This document shows, in pieces, positions 25,095 to 37,000 of a stretch of 64,000 nucleotides of DNA. Under the pieces are notes generated by a model that did no database searches, had not been told where the DNA came from, and saw nothing but the letters and a program-made list of their open reading frames with translations. A program made the position numbers and the translations under genes. The number at the start of each line of letters is the position of its first letter. Position 1 is the stretch's first letter. The DNA comes from Topomyia yanbarensis (lineage: Eukaryota > Arthropoda > Insecta > Diptera > Culicidae). The stretch spans positions 5,270,001-5,334,000 of the forward strand of contig NC_080672.1 in the NCBI RefSeq assembly GCF_030247195.1, given 5' to 3'.

Positions 25095-28000
25095 CTGTGT
25101 TTATTTAATTGGGTTAATAACGATAATTACGTCATTGTACAGAATTAACTATTTAAAACATTTCGTTTTATTGTTTGAAAACACAATGACCAAAAATATT
25201 CCATTCGACCAGTTCCAATACTTACCCCAGCAAGGATGAAGTTATATAAACAACGGCAATGTGCCCAGTGGATAGGGTAAACGTGTATATCCACATCCCA
25301 ATCATAGTAAATATGTAAACGGCCAGCGTTGTTTCCCTGAGGATAAGAAAATATTTTTTAATATAATCCTGGTAGGTACATAGCACCAGAGAAAAACAGA
25401 TAAATAGGTTTCACACTTAAAACATAAGCACAAACGAGATCAAGAGCAAAAATCACAACGATAAACGCAATAACGACGTACAACTTGACCCGAGTTGAAT
25501 TTCGTGAATATAAACCTAATCTTCACACGGTGCACCAAGAAGTGCGAGAGAGAGGAAGCAAGACGTACATGGTGATAGTCATCGATACTCACTTAAATCG
25601 ATGGGTCTTATCGAGAACCACACCGCATGCAACAGAGCCCAGCATTCCGGCAAAAACGATACAGACGCCAATACGACCGGCGTCCACTTCATGGCCCGGA
25701 TAGTGGGTCAGGACGATCTGTGAAAGTGGAAAAGAAAAGAGTCAGATATATACAAGTACATAGTAGCCCCTCGGGTCGGCCCTTCGTAGTAGGCGTCGAC
25801 GGGAAGCTTCTTTCTGGATGATTATATTTTCAATTTCCGTGAATTACATAGCAGTGCTTTCTTATCATTCCATCTAATTATAAAAGAATAATTTTCCCCA
25901 GTTTTACGATTTGCTCGTTTCTAGCGGAACCTGTTACGCCACCCAGCTTTAGATGTTGATAAAGGTCGAAGTTACTCGATCAGAAAATCATAACATAACG
26001 CTATTAAAATTATATACCCGTTTTTACTGTTTATTTTATCAGTTAGCTTGGTTTCCATTACACCGACTTGCTTAACATGAAAAATGATGTACTTTACGGT
26101 TGAATGTCAAACTTTGTTCCATATGAACGATGCAAGTGTGTTTCGTTGGTAGTAGGCGTCGACGGGAAGCTTCTGGACGAAAATATTTTATTTTTCCGTA
26201 GATTACATAGCAGTGTTCGTTCTTATCATTCCATCTAATCATAAATTAATCATTTTTTCCAGTTTCACGATGTACCCATTCCTGCTGGAATCTCGCTTAA
26301 GATTTTGATGAAGGCTGAAGCTATTAGTATTCAGTAGAAAAATCGGTTTTTTCTCCGTCGTAAATTTTCTCAGCTCTATTATACACACTTTACTAAATTT
26401 GCTTCAATTTAGTTATAGTTCATACTTCAATAAACATGATAAATTTACTAAAAGTCAAGCGAATTGAAAGTTGAAAGGTAGAGTCCACTTTGCTTTGAAA
26501 TGTAAATTGAGGAACCGAGGGAGAGGAAAAAACGAAAGTCAATGTCATCGTGAAATCGAAACATCTTCAGCTAGACAGGAAATTTTAATATCAAAGGGAA
26601 CAGAAGTAAACTGTGTTTAACTAAAATCGATGCAATTGCCCTTGATTGTGAGCATCGTGTTGTACATAACGTATAATTTAGTTGGCGCAAAGTTCTACTT
26701 CATCGATTTTGTTGGTTATTTTCGACAAATTGATGACTAAGAGAAATGATATGAAAACTGACAGACGGATAGGTATTCTAGTGTAAATCAGTTATAAACT
26801 TAGAATGGTAATTTGGAACTAAAATGCGTTATATGATCATAATCGAATGGACATATAACAATATTTTGCCTTCTGCTAACTAGCAATCGGGTGTGCCACC
26901 CGAGTCTAACAGCATAGTTGATAAGCAAACATAATTAGCCGTCATGCGCTGCCACTGACGCCAATTAATGTCATTTTCTTTAAAATATTTGTTGAATGTG
27001 TAACTTTTCAGAAAAAGATTAATTTTTTCGATTCATTGTATTAAAAATTAGCGCAATCTTTCAAAGTTGTGGTAGTAAGTTTGAAGATTACATGCTGATA
27101 AATTTTTACTCCGCCACCAAAAATAACTTTCTACTTACCTCATATAACAACATTTTCTTTTGGATGATTTTTCTAAGTTGTGGTAAGTAAATTACGATTG
27201 AACCGATAGATTGCACGTTTGCGTTATTGTATTAAATTTTGATTTGTGACAAAACATTTTTGTTTTTTTTTTTATCAATTAAATGCAATGCGCCTAATTG
27301 TTACTACCCCAGTATAGTATTGTGTGTGAACTGATAGAAAATAACTAACGATTGATATATAATGTCAAGTTAGTCGGCTTCTCTGGATCAGTTCACGACA
27401 AGTTTCGATATTGGCAACAGTAGTGGGTAGACCAGTTACACAGCAAAGGTCAGTCAGAGGCCAAGCAACAAAAGCTAAGGAGGAAAAACACAAAGTAGGA
27501 GAAAAACGTAATATATTTGTTTGGAAAAATTACACCGCCGATTATCTCTCCGTCGGCGTGGCTCGCGAAAACTGGGCATGGGTATCGGGAGAAATAGCAC
27601 CGTCGAGGAACTCTCAGTGCTAGCTAGCAGATAAATATGAACGAGTTGCACTAAATTTGATAAGAACTCGATCAGAAACACATAACAAAAATATTTCAGA
27701 ACTATATCTCGCATTGTTACTTGTTATAAATTTCTGTAACTAACGAGACCTAATTTATTACACAATATGTTACAAGAATTGTGTTCTGTTATAATCTTGT
27801 TATTTCATTCTGATCGGGACACCCTGCGAAGAATTTTGTAATGAGTGTAAATCATTCTAGCAGGCCCCTCCGGATCAGTTCGTGTTCCAACAGGCATAAT
27901 GGACGTTAGGCATAATATACGTTAGGCATATTGGTCGTTTGGCATAATGGACGATTGGCATAATGGATGTTAGGCATAAATTATCATGTTGAAGTATCAT

Positions 28001-31000
28001 TTACCTATAATAACTTTTTGGTGGTGACAGCATCGGGTGGTAAGAGCGAAAATGTTTGAAATGTTTTGTGATGTTGTAGAATTACTCTGGAAGCTGATAG
28101 AACTCGATCAACATTTTATTCTATTGTAAAAACCTCAAAAAAGCTTAACTCAAATAAAAGATGCAGAACGAATGCACATCGAATGAACTAATAAACAAAT
28201 TGCACATCTTTAAAATAGACTAATACTCTTGTTTAAAATCGGCCTATTTTGTACTAAGGTATGAATAACGCACATCAGCCCCTTCATGCCCATGATTTTT
28301 GTAAACAACAGTTTGAAACTGCTAAAACTTTTGATTTAGGCAAAATTTTCTCAAAAAAACAAGTAAGACCAGTAACTGGTACTATTAGAACTTAGAACTG
28401 AAGCTATTTCTATTAGTCTGATATAACTGTGCTGGAGCAGTACTACCAGAGATATTTACAGTTAGCGTTGATAAATAAAATTTTGATATATCTTCATTAT
28501 TTTCCATTATTGTTGAAAACTAATAAAATGCATCAATTTGGACCCTCTTCGACTATGTTTTCCTAGCATATAGAATATTGAAAATTTTCTAGAAGAATTG
28601 TGTTGAGAAGCGGAAGGTAAATATTAAGCAGCTTCCAGCACTGCGAAAGAAGCATCTTTCAAAGCGGGTTTTTCGTGTCAACTATATGAACACTACAAAA
28701 AGTTGGGCATGTAAGGGTTAACTTAGATTAATTTTTCATGCATGCACAATGAAATTGTCCAAGAAGAAAATATATAACCTTGACGAACAGCTCATGAAAG
28801 AAAGAATGATGCATTTTATTATTCATTCAACAAATATACGAATATTGCTGGTTCTATATTGATTGTCTCCCATATTGTTAAGCATAATGATTATATTCTT
28901 GAGGCCATCACGAATAGAACTGCGGAATCTCTTTGATATGAGAGAAAGTTTAATCCTGCACTGTGACGAGTTACCGAAACGAAAAAGGTATCATCGCAAA
29001 CGTAGAATCCGTTGCCTAATGTTGATCCTGTACTTGACACTGCTTTTTTTAATATTTGGATGCAACTGTATTAGTAATAAATCTAAGAGGCTTGAAATGT
29101 GCTTATACCAAACTGTTCACTTAAATGAAGGGATATTTTCTTCATCTCGTCTACAGAAAAAATAGAAAAAAAACTACACATACAAGAGTTAAATATCTCG
29201 CATGGTATTTTTCATTTTGGAGTCTCACGCTAAAGTTATGCGAAGATATGGTATAGCAAAGCACTGAGAACTGACATACAAGTAAAGTTTTCAACTTGTG
29301 TAAGAAATAAAACTGTCGCTTTGAAATGACATCAGCGAGTAGCAACTTGCCACTGGTCGGCGCTTCGATCGGCCAACAATCGCTATACGGGACTTGTGTG
29401 CAAACTTGAATACAATGGTGACTCACGCATGCGAACCTGTATGCGATGGTGTTTTTCAACGTATTTTCATTTAAATGTTTACACAGGTTTTTCGGGAAAG
29501 TTTGTTCTAACTTATATGTCTGTTCTCTGTGTAGCAAAGCGTCCTTTTTTAATCTGAAAAAATAACCGAAATCTCTATAAAAACGAAAGCTTTATATTTT
29601 TGTGAATTATGCATATCGCCCATGATGCCTAACGTACATTATGCCTAACGTACTTATGCCTAACGTATTTATGCCAAACATCGCACCCGTTATTTCACAA
29701 CAGCTTACATAAAATGCAACATGCAATTGATAATATAATATAATAATTAATTCGAGCACTTCATTGATTAAAGCATCCTGTTTTTGATAAGTAATAGTTC
29801 TGAGAAAAGTTTTGAAATCCTCGTAACAAAAATTTAATTGGATAGATAAAATAAATTATTGCTAATAGCATAAGCCATCCGCAAGAGAACGATATGAATA
29901 TTCTTTCCCGAACTTTTGCAAGTTTGTATGAATTGAATAAAAGTAATTTCATTCGTCCTAAGCTCCATTCGAGCGACTGAAAATAATCGTCCGAAGTGTC
30001 GACTGTGTCGGCCAATCGACCACGCTTCGTTAAACCCCTTTAATTCTAATAGAAGGTAAATGGGAGAGAAATAGTAGGCCTTGGCTGGAAAAGTCGCTGA
30101 TAGTTCACTCCATTTTCGCCGCAAGAATATTCATTAGGTGTAATTACTTTTTTAATTGAGTGGTTAATAGAATTGTGACGGAAGAAGGAGCATAGGAAGC
30201 AGTTGCAATAATCTGCAGTTATTTGATTGCACCGCGTCTTGTGCTTGGCAATCTCGGTCGTCTGTAGCAATCGTGAGAACGCAAATGATCGATTCAAGAT
30301 TACTGGAGATATGTGTTTTTGTTTTTCATTTGTCAAATTTTATTGAAAATTCGGTCCTATGATTTTTGTTGGAATTCGGAGCAAGTTTTTTTAAATTGAG
30401 AATTCACAGTTTTTTGATCGGTTCGCGAGTGGTGATTAAATTATCGATATGGGGGTGCGGTATTGGAAGCCCTGTGAACGGTGGTAACATACCAAGCCAT
30501 TTTTGCTACTGTGCCTCATGTGACTCATTAAAGAACGCAAAATTACCTAAAAAGGTAAGTGCATTTGTTTTATTTATTCGCCAATTGCATATATTTTAAA
30601 CGATTTCCTAACTATTCAGTTTCGGAACTCATATTTGTCATCCTCGATCAGCTGTTTCCCCATACGCGAAAACGAAACTGCTAGTTTTTCGATCCCAAAT
30701 TTCAACACACAGTAGGCGAGCTCTCGTCTGTGACAGGCCACTTTTTTTTCGCTCTCGGTTTTCCCCGTACGTTTTACTAACAGAAAAAAAGTATTTTCAC
30801 ATGCGGTAATATTGTTTTGTCAGCTAATCGTGGGCTGATCGTCGGTGATCCACTATACCTGGACAGTTTCGTTGTGTACCCCAGGGAATTACCGGAACAG
30901 TTCTTATAATTACTCACGGAAGAGGAAAGACCTGTAGGCAAGAAGTTTTGTAACGAAAAGCTGGGTTGCTTCGATTGACATTTTTGTGGCTTTGGTGTTT

Positions 31001-34000
31001 CCGTATCTGCTGCTGCTACACGCAGAAGAATCAGGCCTTTTTGAATCAACAAAACGTTTTGTTGAATCTAAAACGTGGCGAATGACTGTTTCAAACTGAA
31101 ATGGGCGTTTTTCAAAAGCATGTATTTGGTTTAGTTCAACAAATACTTCTGTTTACATTTTAAATAGAAACATTGTTGAATTAAAATAAAATTTGTTAGA
31201 TCTAACTGATCCCTTTGTTAAAAACCAACAGAATCTTTGTTTAATTTCAACTAAATTTGAGTTGTTGTCTCCTTTGGTTGATACAAAAGATTTGTTTTTG
31301 TTCCTTCAAACTTGTTTGTTCGGTTAAACTTAACATGATTTTGTTGTTTCAAACGAAATATTTGTTGAAACTACTGAAAATGAATTAATGAATTAGTTGG
31401 TAATTTCAACCAACATAGTCAGTTAAATACCCCTATTATTTCCATTTCCATTCTTGTCTTTACACTTATCCTTCACTGGCCCCTAGGCCCAAGAAAAATG
31501 CCTTCCACTGACAATGATTCATCTCAAGGTGAGATGGAAGTTGAAATAAAATCGACTCCTCGGCTCAAGATATATCCAGGATCCTCGATCGGGCCTTAAG
31601 TGATTGTCTTCTGGACCAAAAACAAAAAGTTTTTAAATCTATTGTAGATTTCTCGAGCACTGGCAGCGATATTCGGCCGTGAAGGAAATATCGAAAATTC
31701 GCTCTGATAAGCTTCCAATGGTGGTTAACAGTTTGAAACACGCAAATGATATTACTGGTTACGAGCTCTTTACAATGGAGTAGACAGTACAGGGTGCTGG
31801 ATGTATCCTTTTTCAACATTGAACAACTCCCTCATTTTCAGCCGATTTTCACTAGTAAACAAGTTTTTTAGGATATTTTATGCCATTTATTATAAACCAG
31901 GTTTAGAATACAACGTCGATTGAATGACCACCCCCAATTGATACACAAAAAGCAGCTCTTTTGCGGGCATTTTGCATGACATTGGATAGCATTTCAGGCA
32001 GAATCGCTGCAATTTCAACTCGTATGTTAGCTTTGAGTTCATCAAGGTTTGCTAGAATAAATTTTACTTTTCAAGTAACCCCGCAGAAAAAAAAAGACTG
32101 GTACCGTTAAATCCGGAGAACGAGGAGGCCATTTCAAGTCACCCTTTTTTGAGACCACGGGTCCTGGGAATTCGCTCTAGATTGTAGCGGCTGCGGTGTG
32201 GTAAGGTGCCCTGTCCTGTTGAAAATAGAAGTTTTTAAGAGTTGCTGCAGACCCGTACTCCAAGAAATTCTTCACCAAATTACGGATTGTCTTGTTTGCA
32301 GGCGCCGAATGCCTGCCATGTTTTTTTACGATAAGCACGCGCAGTTTTCCCTTTTGAACGATCGTTTTTAATGTAAAGCGCTACGATTTCAGCGCGGTCG
32401 GTGTAAATCGACTCATAGCTAAAATGACACTAAACGGCTGGAAAATGGCAGATTTGTTCAGTGTTCAAATAGGATACATCCAGATGGCGTACTTTGTATA
32501 TGTACCAGTAAATCGGGTGGAAATCTGCGGAGTAGTTTCCGATTCGAGTTTGAATTGCGCGGATCTGCTGACACATGGGGTCGGTTGTTTTAATATTCCC
32601 ATGCTTCAGCCAGTGAAGATACTGGAGTGCAAACGTTTGCATTCAGCATCAGTCGCAGCAGATGCCAACTCAGACTCCTATCGAGTGACCTTTGCAGGGT
32701 GTGCTCTACTCAACTACTTCCTCTTTGGCAAGGTTCGTTTACTTGTACGCCTTTTTGTGCCGCGGTCATGAACTGTACTAATTGCAAAAAACTGGGAAAC
32801 CGCCTCCAATTGTAGTAATAAGGTTCGTTGTGGGAAATGCGGTGGGAATCATATGGATGATTCCTTTGGAAGGGATGTTGTAAAGTGTCCACACGATCTC
32901 CTGACATGTCTGCGTACAAACAGCGCGAGGAGAAACTGAAGTGTTCCCTTCGGGGAAGCTCTAAGCGATCTTTTGCAGAAATGCTAAAGATAGCTGCGCC
33001 ACTGGCTTCTACGAACATACTAAATTGTCTAGTGACGAATGCGGCTCTGATGACCCCAACATCTTTTTCTGTATTTAGAAGCAATAGAAAAAGGAGGAAC
33101 ATTTTTCTCCTAAGCTTCGTTTTACAGGCTAGAAGATGTCTCTTCAAGATCCTCCACAAATAACTGCTCGAGGAAGTCTGGTGCAAAACCAAAGCAAGTA
33201 GCTTCTGGTCTCAGAAACCTAAGCTCAGAAAATGAGTTCCCAGCACTTCCTGGGACATCAAAAACCCCAAATGTTCCCATATTTCAGCTGGAGAAATAAA
33301 CCAGCGCTGGTCTAATAAAATTATCTGACATTTTGGGCCGTATTTTTGCAGCTTTCAATGTTTCTGACCCTCTCAAAAGCATCCTAATAAGCTTTCTCCC
33401 GCAGTAAAAATCTAGAGCAAAATTTAGAATAGGACGTAAGTAACAATCAGAGATTCTTTTTAGGGTCTTTCTCTTCTGTTCATTACTCGTCCATTTCAAC
33501 ATTTATTACTCTACTTTTAATAATATTCTAGTAAAAACCGTCGGCTTTCGATATGTACTGGAAAATTAGTGCAAAGTGTTGTAATGACGTCGTAATAAAC
33601 GAAAGAGAAAGTAAACAAAGAGAGGCTCTCAATGTTACTTACGTTCTATTGAAAATTTTCTCTAGAAAGCCACGAATTTGATCACTGTACTACAATGGAA
33701 TTGCAGAAGCATTATCCCGAAAATCAATTCTTTTAAAATATTACTAAATAACTTCAGGAATCAGTAGCGACTGACTCAAATGGCACGTTTGACCAGAATA
33801 CTCACATCCGGAAAAAACGTCTTTGTTTGAACGCAAGTTGGCAAGCTACTGGTTGGCATGTTCGGATGCAGCTCAAGAGTGAATTTTGTGATTTTTCCAA
33901 CTTATCGGCAGTGGTAAAACTGGTTCTGGACCAACGAAGTCAGTCGCAGGGCTCGCTCTAACCAATTCGTCTGCCCATTCTTTTCTAGTAATACCTGAAT

Positions 34001-37000
34001 GTCCGGCTACCCAGTGAAGATAGATAGCATTTGAAATGCGAAGTTCTTCTAAGTGCTTTAAAGGCAACCTAACTGTCAGAGCAAAAATAGATTCTTTCAC
34101 CACTAATTCCCACCTTAAGTACCGATTGTACGCCACACAGAGTCGTGAAAATTTCTACTTGAAATACGGTACAGTATCTGCCAAGAGAATGAGACTGGTT
34201 TAATCTCATTTCACGACACTAGACACCAGCACTGGCTCGGCCCTCCAATAAAGAACGTAAAGGCTTGTTGCATCATATCAAAAAGTGTGCTAATCCAAAT
34301 ACCGGTTATCAGTATATGATAATCATCGGCGAAAGTATATGTCGATAAGCCATGCTTATTAGGTTTCCTTAAAAAGCCATTGGCAACAAGGTTCCATAGA
34401 AGTGATGACAGCACATCACCTTGAGAGCATCCGCAAACACTCAGTTTCCTTATCTCTACTTGTCTTAACGGTGAGCACAGATGTCGGTTGCTAAGCATTG
34501 CGTGAATGCAGTTCGTGATATATGAGGGTACACCATGACCTCGTGCTGCTTCCAAAATGGGTTCGAAAGACACGTTTTCAATAGTACCTTCAATATGAAG
34601 AAAAACTCCTAAATTTGATTGCTTATGTGAAAAAAATTTGTTGTTGTAGACAACTTTGTGTAACAAGGTGGTAGTAGACTTCTCTTGCTGATATGCATGT
34701 TGCATTGCATGCAGCAGGTGCTTGCCAAAGCCAACATCCAGAGTGTAGCAGCCATCTTTGCGAATGAATTTTACAGTTATTTCCCGCCATGCTAATGGAA
34801 TGTATCCTGTTGCAAGATTACAAGTAAGAATCTTTTTCAAAATATGCTTGAAGTGTTCATGTCCTCTTTGTAGTAGAACTGGAATGATTCCATAATATCC
34901 CGGAGATTTATACGGAGCAAAACTTTTAATCGCCCATTTGGTCGATTCGGTCGTGCTACGAGCAAATTCCCAAGGATTAGAACTACCTGAAACGAACTCA
35001 GGGGCAGTTATCAGTGATGGCTTCGTACAGCCTGGGAAGTGTGTGCCAAAAAGACAGTTGAGTTCTATATCTTCGCCAGACGAGTAGTCACCATTAGTAG
35101 TTCTAATCGAACTGACTAACTTTTTTAATCTGCTAGTCTCATTGAGACTTGAGACATTTGTGCAGAGGCTTTTCCAACCACTTTACTCAGAGGATCGAAG
35201 AGAATTTCTGTATGCTTTGCGAGCCAACTTAAAGGCCTCCGACCCGTCCCTGCGTCTGCGATTCCAAGCTCTTCTACATAAATTTTTGAGTCGAACAACT
35301 TCGGTATTGCTCCAAGAAGATCCTCTAGAAGCACGCATAACTTGAAACGTACAAGCCTCTTGGTATGCTGCTACTATGAGTGAGTTAAAGGCCTCCGACC
35401 CGTCCCTGCGTCTGCGATTCCAAGCTCTTCTACATAAATTTTTGAGTCGAACAACTTCGGTATTGCTCCAAGAAGATCCTCTAGAAGCACGCATTACTTG
35501 AAACGTACAAGCCTCTTGGTATGCTGCTACTATGAGTGAGTTTCCACGACACCATCCAAGTCACGCGGAGATTCAATCGTCGGAAGATACCCCTGAAACC
35601 TAATCGTCAAACCCTCATCGTAGAGGTCCCAGTTAGATATTGAATTACGATATGTGACGATATCTAGCGAGACGTTTAAATGATTAAAAACGATGTACTT
35701 ATGATCAGATGACGACGGCTCGAGCTCGTTTGGTCCTAGCCAGTTTGCCAACTCATGCGTAATACTGTCAGAGAAGAGAGTTACATCTAACACCTCTTCT
35801 CTGCCAGCTCGTGCAAATGTTAGGCGATTTCCTACATTAAGTATGTGCAGATTTGTACTGCTTAAGGCTACCATCATTTCAATGCCTTTGAAATCGATAT
35901 CTGGCGCTGCCCCAAATTATGTGGTGGGTATTTGCATCACGGCCGATTATGAGGGTCATTTCTGCAACAGTATGACACAACCCTTTTGAAATCATCCGAA
36001 GGTGATGGTTCATTATTCGGCAAATATGCCGCACAATAGACGTATTTCTTGATTATGTTATCAAGTCAATTCAAGTATGCCTGTGACGATAGGTAATAGG
36101 TAATGTTTGATAAAAAAATCTTTTGCTTATATTTTTAGTAATGGCTACGTGAAGAACCCCTGCAAGGGTGGCTGGGAAGGACTGTGAGTTAAGTTAGTCG
36201 GAATATACGAACCAGTTAACGAGTCGGCAAGTCAGTTATACCGCGAAGGTTGGAGAACGATTAAGAAACAGTAACTATTGAGAAAAGTTCAAACGATTGA
36301 ACAAAAAGAAGAAGTGCATTCACTGGAATATGAGGATATAGAGAAACAATAGGCTTACTACAAAGTACTGCAGAATCCGGCACTACCACACGCCATTAGA
36401 CAATGGTGTCTTGAAGATTACCTCCCGGTAAAAATATATACACTGCCCTAATTTGTCGGTTTGTATGGAGAAATCGACCTCATGGTCTCGAAAGAATTAT
36501 TCAATACTTGAGCGACGTCTACACCTTTCTTTTATAAGAAACGTTAAGTACATATCTGAAATTAAAGCTTTTTTCCGAAAATCTTGTGTCGGGCATATTT
36601 CAATTGGTTCATCTGAGTTAATTATAATATAAGATTTAAGTCTCCGTACGTAGAGAAAGCTCTCAAAAGTTGATGTTCTTTCAACATCTTTTTAAGAAGC
36701 CTTCAAAAGATTTATAAAAATTTCGCCTTTTGTGAACTTAATTCTTAATTAAAAGACTCCTCAATCTCAAAACAGTTTCAAAATAGTATCCTTAGCTATT
36801 CTCTTTACATTCATGTTAATACAGAATATTTCACAGATCTGAAACAACTGAAAACAACTCTCTAATCATAATAGTTACCTGTAACTAGTAGAAAGTTAAA
36901 TTCGATTCCCTACTTTCCGAAACAATATATGTAATGCTATAGAGTTCCATTCGTTGAGTTTGAAGTCCTATATCCCTTCGAACTGGCTGTGCTCTTTTCG

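Larger units (their letters stand above)
31490..33756 (+). pseudogene. LINE A, copy 3, with two nested insertions
   Basis: ORF1 text begins near 31497 ([20 protein letters not shown]), is interrupted at 31788 by a 700-bp mariner-like element, resumes with [20 protein letters not shown] (from about 32494), [22 protein letters not shown] text and [10 protein letters not shown], then a zinc-knuckle block. Further on a 248-bp MITE interrupts it (33415-33662), and the copy ends with the first residues of the endonuclease (33667-33756) against a LOA-type LINE. RT and beyond are absent. Stops and frameshifts are frequent. Confidence 0.8.
33757..36060 (-). mobile_element. LOA-type LINE, minus strand, truncated at both ends
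   Basis: Reading leftward: endonuclease C-terminus (36060-35530), a linker with a tandem duplication (35542-35231), reverse transcriptase (34840-34211) and an RNase H tail (34136-33873). Motif style and RNase H point to the LOA/Lian group; this is inferred. The 5' end stops within the endonuclease ([20 protein letters not shown]). The 3' end is cut where LINE A copy 3 abuts at 33756/33757, so a rearrangement removed the tails of both. Confidence 0.75.

Noticed and set aside
28863..29165. 100-codon plus-strand frame with a hydrophobic run, possible receptor fragment
   Set aside because: A single hydrophobic stretch inside an unclassified element is not enough; no family signature.
30366..30599. 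Plus-strand exon with Cys-rich segment (CYCASCDSL) ending at a GTAAGTG donor-like site
   Set aside because: Cys spacing fits no zinc-finger family I can name, no partner exon was found, and it lies antisense in the transporter intron.
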